64,000 nt of DNA, taken from assembly GCF_900109115.1 (NCBI RefSeq), contig NZ_FNYV01000001.1:186001-250000 (forward strand). Direction: 5' to 3'. Both the position numbers and the translations under genes were made by a program. This stretch comes from Micromonospora phaseoli. GTDB taxonomy: Bacteria; Actinomycetota; Actinomycetes; Mycobacteriales; Micromonosporaceae. Below are positions 1-10,549 of this stretch, piece by piece. How positions within the stretch are numbered: position 1 is the first letter of the stretch; every line of letters begins with the position of its first letter. Below the pieces are notes generated by a model, which saw only the letters and a program-made list of their open reading frames with translations, did no database searches and had not been told where the DNA came from.

Positions 1-1557
<1,557 letters not shown>

Positions 1558-1568
1558 GAACATCCTCG

Positions 1569-3923
1569 ATGACCTCGTTGACCGCCAAGGAAGCCTCGGA
1601 GCCGATTCGTGGTGCCGATCTCCTGGTCAACGAGGTCATCGGCGTACCGGCCGGGATCGGGGCGACGGCGCGCCGATCCCGGTCGGAGGCGTACGACGCC
1701 TGGCTGGCCCGGCTGCTGCCGGCCCGGCCGGGCGTCGCCCTGGTCGCGGTGGGTGGGCTGGGCCGGCGGCAGTGCGCCCCCTACGGCGACCTCGACCTGG
1801 TGCTGGTGCACGCCGGGGTGCCCGGGATCGACGAGATGGCCGCCGCGCTCTGGTATCCGATCTGGGATGCCGGGCTGCGGCTGGACCACTCGGTGCGTAC
1901 CGTCGCCGAGGCGCTCTCGGTCGCCCAGGACGACGTCAAGGTCGCTCTCGGACTGCTCGACGCCCGACTCGTCGCCGGTGACGCCGAACTCGCCGACACG
2001 CTGGTCCGCAGCGCCACCGACCACTGGCGGCGCACGGCCGTACGTCAGCTCGGCCCGCTCCGGGAGAGCACCGGCGCCCGCTGGCAGGCCCACGGCGAGC
2101 TGGCCTTCCTGCTGGAGGGCGACGTCAAGGAGGCGGCCGGTGGGCTGCGCGACGTCGGCATCCTGCGGGCCATCGCCACCGCCGGGATCACCGACGCCCT
2201 GCGCCCCGCCGTCCACGCCGCGCACCTCCGGCTGCTGGACACCCGTGACGCGCTGCACCAACAGGTCGGCCGGCGGGTCGACCGGCTGCTCGCCCAGGAA
2301 CGCGACGGGGTGGCCGCGCTGCTCGGTCTGCGGCAGGCGCCGCCCGGCCGGGCCGAGGCCGTACCGTCCGGGACGCCGCAGCCCCGACCCGAGTCCGCCC
2401 CGCCACTGAGCGACGGCGACGGCGACGCCCTGCTTCGCCGGGTCGCCGGGGACGCCCGTACCGTCAGCCACGCCCTGGACGACGCCTTCCGGGCCGCCGA
2501 CCGGCTGCGTTCCGGACGCCGCCGCGGCGCCGACGGTCGGCCGGTACGCCGTCCGGTCGCCCGGGACGTGGTCGAGCACGACGGCGAGTTGGTGCTGGCC
2601 CGCACCGCCATCGGCGCCCGCCCCGACGCCAGCCTCTCGCTGCGGGTCGCGGCCGCCGCGGCGGCCACCGGACTGCCGATCGCCCGGGCCACCTGCGAGT
2701 GGCTGGCCGCGTACTGTCCGCCCCTGCCGACGCCCTGGCCGGCCGAGGCCCGGGCCGCCCTGACCACGCTGCTCGGCGCCGGCGCGGGCCTGATCCCGGC
2801 CTGGGAGACCTGCGACCGGTACGGCCTGATCGACGGCTGGCTGCCCGAGTGGACCCGGCTGCGCAGCCTGCCCCAGCACAATCCGGTGCACCGGTTCACC
2901 CTCGACCGGCACCTGGTGCAGACCGCCTTCGAGGCCAGCCGGCACACCCGTGACGTGGATCGGCCCGACCTGCTGCTGCTCGCCGCCTTCCTGCACGACA
3001 TCGGCAAGGGGCTGCCTGGCGACCACTCGAAGGTGGGCGCCCCGATCGCCGAGGCGATCGCCGCCCGGATCGGCCTGCCGGCGGCGGAGGCGGAGCAGAT
3101 CGCCACCCTGGTCCGGCTGCACCTGGTGCTGCCCGAGGTGGCCACCCGACGGGACCTCGCCGATCCGGTCACCATCGGCCGGGTGGCCGAGGCGGTCGGT
3201 GACGTGACCACCCTCGACCTGCTGTACGCGCTGGTTCGCGCCGACGCCGCCGCCACCGGGCCGGCCGCCTGGTCGGACTGGAAGGGGCGGCTGGTCGCCG
3301 AACTGGTCACCCGGGTCCGGACCACGCTCGACACCGGCGACGTACCCGCGCCGCCGGCCCCGGATCCGGCGCTGGTGGCCGGGCCGCTGCCGGTCGTACA
3401 CCTGACCGGGGATCGGGTGGCGGTGGCCGCGGCCGACCGGCGGGGCCTGCTCGCGACGGTGGCCGGTTGCCTGGCGCTGCACCGGCTGGAGGTGCTCGCC
3501 GCCGACGCCTCGACGGTGGACGGCCGGGCCCTGGTCGAGTGCCGGGTGCAGCCGCGCTACGGGCTGCCGCCGGATCCGGTGGCGCTCAGCGCGGACCTGC
3601 GCCGCGCGGTGGGCGGCGATGTCTCGGTGACCCAGCGGCTGCGCGGCCGCGCCCTGGCGGCACGGGGGGCCGGAGCGCAGCCGCGGGTGGTCTGGCACCG
3701 CGACGCCGCCACCGACGCGGTGCTGCTGGAGTTGCGTGCCGCCGACGCCGCCGGCCTGCTGTACCGGGTGACCAGCGCGCTGGATGCGGCCGGTGCCCAG
3801 GTCCGGGCGGCCCGGATCGCCACGCTCGGCGGCGATGTGGTGGACGCCTTCTATCTCGTCGGCGCGTGGCCCTCCGACCCCGAACGTGCCCGGCTGGAGG
3901 CCGCCGTCCTGGGCGCTGTGTAA
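1569..3923 (+). CDS. glnD: P-II nucleotidyltransferase/deadenylylase
   Basis: Bifunctional enzyme that adds a nucleotide to P-II under nitrogen limitation and removes it in excess. The 784-residue protein has the family order. A nucleotidyltransferase domain carries GGLGRR followed by YGDLDLVL (about residues 58-78). A GlnD/PII-UTase helical region follows. The HD domain has FLHDIGKGLPGDHS (about 474-488), and two ACT domains lie near 608-680 and 716-784. By analogy with relatives in Corynebacterium and Streptomyces it probably adenylylates GlnK Tyr51. The stop codon TAA lies in a TGTGTAAGGAA sequence that is repeated 10 bp further on as the start of a dispersed repeat, so the C-terminus may have been set by insertion of that element. 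Confidence 0.95.
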   Translation: MTSLTAKEASEPIRGADLLVNEVIGVPAGIGATARRSRSEAYDAWLARLLPARPGVALVAVGGLGRRQCAPYGDLDLVLVHAGVPGIDEMAAALWYPIWDAGLRLDHSVRTVAEALSVAQDDVKVALGLLDARLVAGDAELADTLVRSATDHWRRTAVRQLGPLRESTGARWQAHGELAFLLEGDVKEAAGGLRDVGILRAIATAGITDALRPAVHAAHLRLLDTRDALHQQVGRRVDRLLAQERDGVAALLGLRQAPPGRAEAVPSGTPQPRPESAPPLSDGDGDALLRRVAGDARTVSHALDDAFRAADRLRSGRRRGADGRPVRRPVARDVVEHDGELVLARTAIGARPDASLSLRVAAAAAATGLPIARATCEWLAAYCPPLPTPWPAEARAALTTLLGAGAGLIPAWETCDRYGLIDGWLPEWTRLRSLPQHNPVHRFTLDRHLVQTAFEASRHTRDVDRPDLLLLAAFLHDIGKGLPGDHSKVGAPIAEAIAARIGLPAAEAEQIATLVRLHLVLPEVATRRDLADPVTIGRVAEAVGDVTTLDLLYALVRADAAATGPAAWSDWKGRLVAELVTRVRTTLDTGDVPAPPAPDPALVAGPLPVVHLTGDRVAVAAADRRGLLATVAGCLALHRLEVLAADASTVDGRALVECRVQPRYGLPPDPVALSADLRRAVGGDVSVTQRLRGRALAARGAGAQPRVVWHRDAATDAVLLELRAADAAGLLYRVTSALDAAGAQVRAARIATLGGDVVDAFYLVGAWPSDPERARLEAAVLGAV

Positions 3924-3929
3924 GGAACT

Positions 3930-3987
3930 GTGTAAGGAAGGGCCCCCTGTTAACGCCTCCGGTGGTAAAGGGGCCCCCGCTTAACAA
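3930..3987 (+). repeat. ~58-bp GGGGCCC palindromic repeat, copy 1
   Basis: Begins GTGTAAGGAAGGGCCC and ends GCTTAACAA. It has two half-sites, each centred on a GGGCCC palindrome, joined by ACGCCTCCGGTGGTA. Same plus orientation as copies 2 and 6. It lies directly after glnD, whose stop region repeats its first bases. The rest of the gap to ffh (to 4199) shows no further gene; a TACCCT box near 4124 could be an ffh -10 element, with no convincing -35. Confidence 0.85.
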
Positions 3988-4199
3988 CCGGCCGCCACCC
4001 TCAGCGACCGGCAGCGGCCGGCGCTGGAGTCGGCGGCTTCCTGATCGTTCGACGCATGGTTCCGCGGGCTCACCGGACTGGTTGCCCCCCGGCGGGCAGG
4101 AGGCGGCGGCCGGGTGGGACGGTTACCCTTGCGGGTGGCCGGTCTTGTGCCTGCCGGCCGCATCGTGCTCGCCGGAACACTGACAAACGGGATGTTCGC

Positions 4200-5753
4200 G
4201 TGTTTGACACCTTGAGTGACCGCCTCTCCGGGATCTTCACCAAGCTCCGCGGCAAGGGGCGCCTCACCGACGCCGACATCGACGCCACGGCGCGTGAGAT
4301 CCGTCTCGCGCTGCTGGAGGCCGACGTCGCCCTACCGGTGGTCAAGGGTTTCATCGCGAACGTCAAGGAGCGTTCCCGGGGGGCGGAGGTCGCCGAGGCG
4401 CTCAACCCGGCGCAGCAGATCATCAAGATCGTAAACGAGGAGCTGATCGCCGTCCTCGGCGGCGAGGGGCGCCGGCTCCAGTTCGCCAAGCAGCCGCCGA
4501 CGGTGATCATGCTCGCCGGCCTCCAGGGCTCCGGCAAGACCACCCTCGCCGGCAAGCTGGCCCGCTGGCTCAAGGCCCAGGGCCACCAGCCGCTGCTGGT
4601 CGCCGCCGACCTCCAGCGCCCCAACGCCGTCGGGCAGCTCCAGGTGCTCGGTGGCCGCGCCGGCGTCGAGGTGTACGCCCCGGAGCCCGGCAACGGCGTC
4701 GGCGACCCGGTACAGGTGGCGAAGTCCTCCATCGAGCACGCCCGGCGGGCCGCCCGGGACGTGGTCATCGTCGACACCGCCGGTCGGCTCGGCATCGACG
4801 CGGAGATGATGCAGCAGGCCGCCGACATCCGGGACGCGGTCGACCCGGACGAGGTCATCTTCGTCATCGACGCGATGGTCGGCCAGGACGCGGTGCGTAC
4901 CGCCGAGGCATTCCGCGACGGCGTGGGCATCACCGGCGTGGTGCTGTCCAAGCTCGACGGCGACGCCCGTGGTGGCGCCGCGCTGTCGGTCCGTGAGGTG
5001 ACCGGGCAGCCGATCCTGTTCGCCTCCACCGGCGAGAAGCTGGAGGACTTCGACGTCTTCCACCCCGACCGGATGGCCAGCCGGATCCTCGGCATGGGCG
5101 ACGTTCTCACTCTGATCGAGCAGGCCGAGGCGGCCTTCGACTCCGATCAGAAGGAGAAGATGACCGCCAAGCTGATGGGCGGCGAGCAGTTCACCCTGGA
5201 GGACTTCCTCGACCAGCTCATCGCGGTACGCCGGATGGGGCCGATCGCCAACGTGCTGGCCATGATGCCGGGCATGGGGCAGGTCAAGGACCAGCTCGCC
5301 GACCTGGACGACAAGCACTTCGACCGGATCACCGCGATCATCCGGTCGATGACGCCGGCCGAGCGGACCAACCCGAAGATCATCAACGGTTCCCGGCGGG
5401 CCCGGATCGCCAACGGTTCGGGCGTCACCGTGATGGACGTCAACCAGCTGCTCAACCGCTTCACCGACGCGCAGAAGATGATGAAGCAGATGGGCGGCAT
5501 GATGGGCATGCCCGGCGGTCGGCGCAAGGCGACCAAGTCGCCGAAGAACAAGCGCAAGGGCACCAAGGGTGGCAACCGGCCGCGGGCCGGCGCGGGCGCT
5601 GGGATGCCGGGCGGCTTCCCGGGCGGGATGCCGCAGCTGCCCCCGGGAATGAACCCGGACGACCTGGCGGCCGGGCAGGGTCTGCCGCCCGGTTTCAAGC
5701 TACCGAAGATCGACTTCAACAAGTTCGGCAAGGGCGGCCAGCCGCCCCGCTGA
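4200..5753 (+). CDS. ffh: Signal recognition particle protein Ffh
   Basis: GTPase of the bacterial SRP that, with 4.5S RNA, targets signal-sequence proteins to FtsY and the membrane. Starting at the GTG at 4200 (FDTLSDRLS) gives 517 residues, normal for actinobacteria. An N helical bundle is followed by the G domain with P-loop GLQGSGKTT (about residue 107), DTAGR (about 190) and SKLDGDARGG (about 245). A methionine-rich M domain follows (KMMKQMGGMMGMPGG), then a basic Gly/Pro-rich tail. The frame extends upstream to 4056, but that stretch lacks conservation features and the FDTLSDRL start is standard. The ribosome site is weak. Certain as to family. Confidence 0.97.
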   Translation: MFDTLSDRLSGIFTKLRGKGRLTDADIDATAREIRLALLEADVALPVVKGFIANVKERSRGAEVAEALNPAQQIIKIVNEELIAVLGGEGRRLQFAKQPPTVIMLAGLQGSGKTTLAGKLARWLKAQGHQPLLVAADLQRPNAVGQLQVLGGRAGVEVYAPEPGNGVGDPVQVAKSSIEHARRAARDVVIVDTAGRLGIDAEMMQQAADIRDAVDPDEVIFVIDAMVGQDAVRTAEAFRDGVGITGVVLSKLDGDARGGAALSVREVTGQPILFASTGEKLEDFDVFHPDRMASRILGMGDVLTLIEQAEAAFDSDQKEKMTAKLMGGEQFTLEDFLDQLIAVRRMGPIANVLAMMPGMGQVKDQLADLDDKHFDRITAIIRSMTPAERTNPKIINGSRRARIANGSGVTVMDVNQLLNRFTDAQKMMKQMGGMMGMPGGRRKATKSPKNKRKGTKGGNRPRAGAGAGMPGGFPGGMPQLPPGMNPDDLAAGQGLPPGFKLPKIDFNKFGKGGQPPR

Positions 5754-5819
5754 GCGTGTTGGTGACGGCGGGTGGCGCAGTCGGCGCTTAGGGTGATGCC
5801 GCCCCTGGAAGGAGGAGTC

Positions 5820-6407
5820 ATGACCGTGGCCCCCATGCTGCCCATCCCGCCCGAGCGGTCGGAGTGGACGGTCGACGACCTCGGCGACCTGCCGGAGGAC
5901 CTTCCGTACGAACTGGTCAACGGAAGGTTGATCGTGCCGTCGCCGACCGCCCTGCATCAGGATCTCTGTGTCGAGCTGTTGCTCGCGCTACGAGTGAACT
6001 GCCCACCCGACTACCTGGTCAGCATCGACCTGTCGATGCGGATCGACCGGCGCAACGAACCCCGGCCCGACGTGGTCGCCATCCGCCGCGAGCACGCGAA
6101 CCGTTCGCCCGTCCCCGTCGAGGACGCGCTGCTCGCCGTCGAGGTCATCTCGCCCACCTCGACCTTCCGCGACCTGTACGACAAGGCCAAGGTCTACGCC
6201 CACGCCGGGGTACACACCTACTGGGTCGTCGACCCGCTACACGAGAAGATGACCCTGACGGAGTACACGTTGAGCCCGTCCGGCGAGTACGAGGTCGCCA
6301 CCCACACCGAGGATCTCTTCGTCACCGAGCGGCCCTGGAAGGTCTCGGTCGATCTGCCGGCGCTGACCGCGCGGCGGGCGGGGCTTCTCGCGCGCGACGA
6401 GGAGTGA
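5820..6407 (+). CDS. Uma2 family PD-(D/E)XK nuclease-like protein
   Basis: Small protein of 195 residues in the Uma2 (DUF820) family, predicted restriction-endonuclease fold, cellular role unknown. The ATG at 5820 follows a strong GGAAGGAGGAG ribosome site; an in-frame start at 5772 is poorer. Visible active-site pattern: RPDVVAI (Asp), AVEVISP (Glu) and DKAKVYAHAGV (Lys124), followed by the typical YWVVDP strand. All three acidic/lysine positions are kept, unlike the second Uma2 protein in this window (47017-47709). It sits alone between ffh and an amidohydrolase gene, 12-18 bp before the latter, so it may be co-transcribed with it. Confidence 0.85.
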   Translation: MTVAPMLPIPPERSEWTVDDLGDLPEDLPYELVNGRLIVPSPTALHQDLCVELLLALRVNCPPDYLVSIDLSMRIDRRNEPRPDVVAIRREHANRSPVPVEDALLAVEVISPTSTFRDLYDKAKVYAHAGVHTYWVVDPLHEKMTLTEYTLSPSGEYEVATHTEDLFVTERPWKVSVDLPALTARRAGLLARDEE

Positions 6408-6425
6408 TCGGGTAGGACTGTGCGC

Positions 6426-7505
6426 ATGGCTCTGCATGTGCGCGGTGTGCTCCTGCCGGACGACGAGGTCCGGGATCTGTGGCTGGTCGGCGACCGGGTG
6501 ACCTTCGACCCGGTGCCCGGCGCGGAGACGGTCGCCGACGGCGGCTTCATCCTGCCGGGTCTGGTCGACGCGCACTGCCACATCGGCATCGCCCGGGGCG
6601 GCGCACCGATCACCTCGCTGGACCAGGCACGCGCCCTGGCTCGCGTCGACCGGGACGCGGGTGTGCTGGCCCTTCGGGACGCGGGATCGCCCTTCCCGTA
6701 CCCGGAACTGGACGACGAACCCGACCTGCCCCGGCTGATCCGCGCGGGCCGGCATGTGGCGCCACCCAAGCGGTACCTGCGCGACATCGGCGTGGAGGTC
6801 GGTGCCGCCGAGGTGGCGGCGACCGTGGCGGAGCAGGCCGCCGCCGGCAACGGCTGGGTGAAGTTGGTCGGCGACTGGATCGACCGGGGCGTCGGTGACC
6901 TCGCGCCGGCCTGGGACGCCGACACGATGACCGCCGCCGTGGCCGCCGCGCACGCCGCCGGGGTACGCGCCGCCGTGCACACCTTCAGCGAGTCGGCCGT
7001 GGAGATCATGGTGCGGGCCGGGGTGGACTCGGTCGAGCACGGCACCGGGCTCAGTCTCGACCTGATCGACCTGATGGCCCGGCAGGGCACCGCGCTGATC
7101 CCCACGATGATCAACATTCGTACCTTCGGCCACATCGCCGACCAGGCCCGGGCGAAGTTCCCCGGGTACGCCGAGCACATGCTCGCCCTGCGCGACCGCT
7201 TCCCGCAGGTGGTGCGGGCCGCGTACGAGGCCGGCGTGCCGATCTACGTCGGCACCGACGCCGGTGGCGGCATCGACCACGGTCTCGCCGTCGAAGAGAT
7301 GCTCCTGCTGCACGAAGAGGCCGGCATGTCCACCGTGGACGTCCTCGCCGCCGCCTCCTGGGCCGCCCGCGCCTGGCTGGGCCTCCCCGGGCTGGTCGAA
7401 GGTGGCCTGGCCGACCTCTCCATCTACCCCGAAGACCCCCGCCAGGACCTCAACGCCCTGCGCACCCCCACCCACCTCATCCTCCGCGGCCATCCCCTCC
7501 CCTGA
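6426..7505 (+). CDS. Amidohydrolase family metal-dependent hydrolase
   Basis: TIM-barrel metal hydrolase of the amidohydrolase superfamily (imidazolonepropionase/prolidase-like branch); substrate unknown. Metal-ligand motifs are in order: DAHCHIG (HxH), a candidate carboxylated lysine in WVKLVGDW, the histidine pair in AVHTFSES and SVEHGTG, and the catalytic aspartate in GTDAGGG. About 359 residues. The ATG at 6426 is preferred over the GTG at 6420 because AGGA at 6414 is correctly spaced only for the ATG. The C-terminal GLADLSIYPEDPRQDL matches the small beta-sandwich end of the family. No neighbouring pathway gene reveals the substrate. Confidence 0.85.
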   Translation: MALHVRGVLLPDDEVRDLWLVGDRVTFDPVPGAETVADGGFILPGLVDAHCHIGIARGGAPITSLDQARALARVDRDAGVLALRDAGSPFPYPELDDEPDLPRLIRAGRHVAPPKRYLRDIGVEVGAAEVAATVAEQAAAGNGWVKLVGDWIDRGVGDLAPAWDADTMTAAVAAAHAAGVRAAVHTFSESAVEIMVRAGVDSVEHGTGLSLDLIDLMARQGTALIPTMINIRTFGHIADQARAKFPGYAEHMLALRDRFPQVVRAAYEAGVPIYVGTDAGGGIDHGLAVEEMLLLHEEAGMSTVDVLAAASWAARAWLGLPGLVEGGLADLSIYPEDPRQDLNALRTPTHLILRGHPLP

Positions 7506-7521
7506 GCCCACCCACTCGGCT

Positions 7522-7585
7522 GCGTTGATCAAGAAGTTTGCGTCGGGTTCCGGCCCCCGGGCGACGCAAAGCTCTTGATCAACGC
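7522..7585. repeat. Long-arm intergenic hairpin (GTTGATCAAG family), copy 1
   Basis: Inverted repeat with 24-nt arms (7522-7545 and 7562-7585) that pair at 22 of 24 positions. The outer sequence is GCGTTGATCAAGAAG and the loop is about 16 nt. It lies 16 bp after the amidohydrolase stop and shares its arm sequence with the copy at 51499-51567. No T-tract follows. It may act as a terminator or be a short mobile palindrome. Confidence 0.85.
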
Positions 7586-7655
7586 GGCGGTGGGGGTGTG
7601 GGTGCGGGTGGGTTGGGCGTGGGAGGTGGGTGCGGGGCGCATAGGATGTGCGGTC

Positions 7656-9062
7656 ATGGCGCGCGTGCTCACTCCCCGGGCGGAGGACTTTCCCCGCTGG
7701 TACCAGGACCTCATCGCCAAGGCGAAGCTGGCCGACAACGGACCGGTGCGGGGGACCATGGTCATCCGACCGGCCGGCTATGCCATCTGGGAGCGGATGC
7801 AGGCCGAGATGGACGACCGGATCAAGGCGGCCGGCGCGGAGAACGCGTACTTCCCGCTGTTCATCCCGGAGAGCTATCTCAAGCGCGAGGCCGAGCACGT
7901 CGAGGGCTTCTCGCCCGAGCTGGCGGTGGTCACCCACGGTGGTGGCAAGCAGCTGGCCGAGCCGATCGTGGTGCGCCCCACCAGCGAGACGGTCATCGGC
8001 GAGTTCATGGCCAAGTGGATCGACTCCTACCGGGACCTGCCGCTGCTGCTCAACCAGTGGGCCAACGTGGTCCGCTGGGAGCTGCGGCCCCGGATCTTCC
8101 TGCGTACCAGCGAGTTCCTCTGGCAGGAGGGGCACACCGCCCACGCCACCCGCGAGGACGCCCGCGCCTACGCGCGGAAGATCCTGCACGAGGCGTACGA
8201 GGACCTGATGGTCAACGTGCTCGGCATCCCGGTGGTGGTCGGGCTCAAGACGAGCCGGGAGCGCTTCGCCGGAGCGACCGCCACCTACACCTGCGAAGGC
8301 ATGATGGGCGACGGCAAGGCCCTCCAGCTCGGCACCAGCCACGAACTCGGGCAGAACTTCGCCAAGGCGTTCGACATCAGCTACTCCTCGGCCGAGGGCG
8401 CTCGGGAGCACGCCTGGACTACCTCCTGGGGCACCTCGACCCGGATGCTCGGTGGCCTGATCATGTGCCACGGCGACGACAACGGGCTGCGGGTGCCGCC
8501 GAGGCTGGCCCCGGTGCAGGCGTACGTCATGGTGGTCAAGGACGGCGACGGCGTCACCGAGGCGGCGGCCAAGCTGCGCGACGCGCTGCGTGACGCGGGA
8601 GTGCGGGTCGCGCTCGACGATCGCACCGACACCGCCTTCGGCCGCCGGGCCGTCGACGCCGAGCTGCGTGGCTACCCGGTACGCGTCGAGGTGGGCCCCC
8701 GTGACCTGGCCGCCGGAAACGCGGTCGTGGTCCGGCGTACGGACGGCTCGAAGGCGCCCACGCCGGTGGCGGACGTGGTCGAGGCGGTCCTCGCCGCCCT
8801 CGCCGCCGACCAGCAGGCCCTGCACGACCAGGCGCTCGCCTTCCGCGTGTCGCGCACGGTCGAGGTGACGACGCTGGACGAGGCGCTGGAGGCGGCGACC
8901 ACCGGCTGGGCCCGGGTGCCGTGGTCGGCGGTCGGCGTCGACGGCGAGACCAAGGCCAACGGTCAGGGCGTCACCGTGCGCTGCCTGGTACGCGCCGACG
9001 GGTCGGTGCCCGACACCGAGGACGAGCCAGACCTCACCGCCATCCTCGCCCGCGCCTACTGA
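7656..9062 (+). CDS. proS: Prolyl-tRNA synthetase, short (archaeal/eukaryote-like) type
   Basis: Class II aminoacyl-tRNA synthetase that charges tRNA-Pro. 468 residues from the ATG at 7656; the frame continues upstream into the hairpin repeat but that part is not conserved. Motif 2 region LRTSEFLWQEGHTAHA, the RPTSET segment and WGTSTRMLGG are those of the short ProRS type. That type has no inserted editing domain between motifs 2 and 3. The C-terminal anticodon-binding domain (VEVGPRDLAAGNAVVVRR) is followed by a distal domain. Known in many actinobacteria; mis-charged Ala-tRNA-Pro must be corrected in trans if at all. The stop is followed after 1 bp by a dispersed repeat. Confidence 0.95.
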   Translation: MARVLTPRAEDFPRWYQDLIAKAKLADNGPVRGTMVIRPAGYAIWERMQAEMDDRIKAAGAENAYFPLFIPESYLKREAEHVEGFSPELAVVTHGGGKQLAEPIVVRPTSETVIGEFMAKWIDSYRDLPLLLNQWANVVRWELRPRIFLRTSEFLWQEGHTAHATREDARAYARKILHEAYEDLMVNVLGIPVVVGLKTSRERFAGATATYTCEGMMGDGKALQLGTSHELGQNFAKAFDISYSSAEGAREHAWTTSWGTSTRMLGGLIMCHGDDNGLRVPPRLAPVQAYVMVVKDGDGVTEAAAKLRDALRDAGVRVALDDRTDTAFGRRAVDAELRGYPVRVEVGPRDLAAGNAVVVRRTDGSKAPTPVADVVEAVLAALAADQQALHDQALAFRVSRTVEVTTLDEALEAATTGWARVPWSAVGVDGETKANGQGVTVRCLVRADGSVPDTEDEPDLTAILARAY

Positions 9063-9063
9063 G

Positions 9064-9121
9064 GTGTAAGGAAGGGCCCCTTCTTAACGCCTCAGGTAGA
9101 GCAGGGGCCCCTTCTTAACAC
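9064..9121 (+). repeat. ~58-bp GGGGCCC palindromic repeat, copy 2
   Basis: The most regular copy: GTGTAAGGAAGGGCCCC, then TTCTTAACGCC, TCAGGTAGAGC, and AGGGGCCCCTTCTTAACAC. The two halves are nearly identical and each is a local palindrome. It starts 1 bp after the proS stop codon. Confidence 0.9.
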
Positions 9122-9175
9122 CGGCGTGGCGGCGGACGGATGTCGGTGCCCGCGAGTCGCCGGTAGAGTCGGCGC

Positions 9176-9823
9176 GTGAGGTTCGAGCCGGGCCGATTGG
9201 TCGTGCACCGCAACGTGCGGCGAGGGCGGATCGGCTGGGTACGACCTGCCCGAGTGATCAGCGACGACGAGCGGGGTCTGCTGCTCTGGCTGGCCGACGG
9301 GTCGCCGGTGGCCGGTGAGGTCAACGAGGCGGGTCTGGGCATGCGGGGGGTGCCGTTCCAGGAGTGGCTCACCCCGACCTACCGCCTCGCGCAGGGCCGC
9401 TGGAACGGCCCGCCCCTGCTGAAGTTTTTGCCCACCGGCGCGGCGCACTCGGTCTGGTGGTTCCGCGACGCGCGGGGGCGTTTCATCGGCTGGTACGTCA
9501 ATCTGGAGGAACCCGGCATCCGTTGGGACGACGGCGAGCTGGCTGGCGTCGACATCGTGGACCAGGATCTCGATGTGTGGGTCCGGCCGGACCGCAGCTG
9601 GGAGTGGAAGGACGAGGACGAGTTCGTCGAGCGGCTCGCCTTCCCGGCGCACTACTGGGTGACCGACGAGGCCGCCGTACGCGCCGAGGGCAAACGGGTG
9701 ATCGCCCTGGCCGAGGCGGGCGTCTTCCCGTTCGACGGCACCTGGTGCGAGTTCGACCCACCGCCGGAGTGGATCACGCCCGAGCGGATGCCCGACGGCT
9801 GGGACCGCCCGCCGATCCGCTGA
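9176..9823 (+). CDS. DUF402 domain protein
   Basis: 215-residue protein with the DUF402 fold (FomD/Ntdp-like nucleoside phosphate-binding family). Recognisable segments are SVWWFRDARGRFIGWYVNLEEP, split by the family's conserved WY and N, then DIVDQDLDVWV and the acidic WEWKDEDEF. Some relatives hydrolyse nucleoside di- or triphosphates with metal ions; this member's substrate is not known. The GTG at 9176 begins near the upstream repeat. Ends before the rpsP promoter region. Confidence 0.8.
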   Translation: MRFEPGRLVVHRNVRRGRIGWVRPARVISDDERGLLLWLADGSPVAGEVNEAGLGMRGVPFQEWLTPTYRLAQGRWNGPPLLKFLPTGAAHSVWWFRDARGRFIGWYVNLEEPGIRWDDGELAGVDIVDQDLDVWVRPDRSWEWKDEDEFVERLAFPAHYWVTDEAAVRAEGKRVIALAEAGVFPFDGTWCEFDPPPEWITPERMPDGWDRPPIR

Positions 9824-9899
9824 GCCCGGTGTGTCATTCGTCACGTCAGGATCGCTCCGGAGGGCCCGAGGCGGTCCGGTGCGAGTGTTCCGGGGTGGA

Positions 9900-9912
9900 T
9901 CTGGCAGAATGA
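9900..9912 (+). promoter_or_regulatory. Possible -10 region for the rpsP operon
   Basis: TCTGGCAGAATGATT contains CAGAAT (9905-9910), a sigma-A -10-like hexamer about 160 bp before rpsP in the 245-bp gap after the DUF402 gene. No clear -35 hexamer is seen. The gap shows no other gene. Confidence 0.3.
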
Positions 9913-10068
9913 TTGGCTGGTATCCGGCGTGCGCCCGGCGCCCTCTAACCCGGGTGCGTCGCCAGTCCACCCGAGCTGTCGTCCGGCGCAACCCCACTGT
10001 GCCGGTTGACGCTCACCCGTGCACCGCCCGTACCGGGCCGGTGAGATCGCAACAGGAGCGAAACAACC

Positions 10069-10548
10069 GTGGCCGTAAAGATCCGGCTCCTGCGGATGGG
10101 CAAGATCCGCAACCCGCAGTACCGCATCGTCATCGCCGACTCGCGCACCAAGCGCGACGGTCGGGCGATCGAGTTCGTCGGGATCTACCAGCCGAAGGAG
10201 GACCCTTCGGTTATCGAGGTCAAGTCGGAGCGGGTCCAGTACTGGCTGTCCGTCGGCGCCCAGCCGAGCGAGGCGGTGCAGCGGCTGCTGGAGCTGACCG
10301 GTGACTGGCAGAAGTTCAAGGGCCTGCCGGCCCCGCCGCCGCTGAAGGTCGCTCCGGAGCGGGCCGACCGCAAGGCGGCCTACGAGGCCGAGGCGAAGGC
10401 CGCCGCCGGCGTGGCCGACACTCCGGCCAAGCCGGCGAAGAAGGCCGCCAAGACGGCCGAGGCTCCGAAGGCTGAGGAGGCCCCGAAGGCCGCCGAGGCT
10501 CCGAAGGCCGAGGAGCAGCCCGCCGCGGACGCTGGCGAGCAGGCCTGA
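10069..10548 (+). CDS. rpsP: Ribosomal protein S16
   Basis: Component of the small ribosomal subunit body. It starts at the GTG at 10069 after an AGGAG site. The first ~80 residues ([24 protein letters not shown] with its continuation) are the conserved S16 core. The protein is 159 residues long because of an Ala/Lys/Glu-rich tail (about residues 100-159) typical of high-GC actinobacteria. It heads the rpsP-khpA-rimM-trmD operon; its TGA is one base from the next ATG. Confidence 0.97.
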   Translation: MAVKIRLLRMGKIRNPQYRIVIADSRTKRDGRAIEFVGIYQPKEDPSVIEVKSERVQYWLSVGAQPSEAVQRLLELTGDWQKFKGLPAPPPLKVAPERADRKAAYEAEAKAAAGVADTPAKPAKKAAKTAEAPKAEEAPKAAEAPKAEEQPAADAGEQA

Positions 10549-10549
10549 C

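Noticed and set aside
7575..7655. N-terminal extension of ProRS starting in the hairpin
   Set aside because: The extension is Gly/Val/Trp-rich, encoded largely by the intergenic palindrome, and the conserved protein begins at the ATG 7656.
6237..8825. 862-codon open frame antisense to the amidohydrolase and proS genes
   Set aside because: It runs antisense to two well-supported genes and their intergenic hairpin and has low-complexity composition with no family features.
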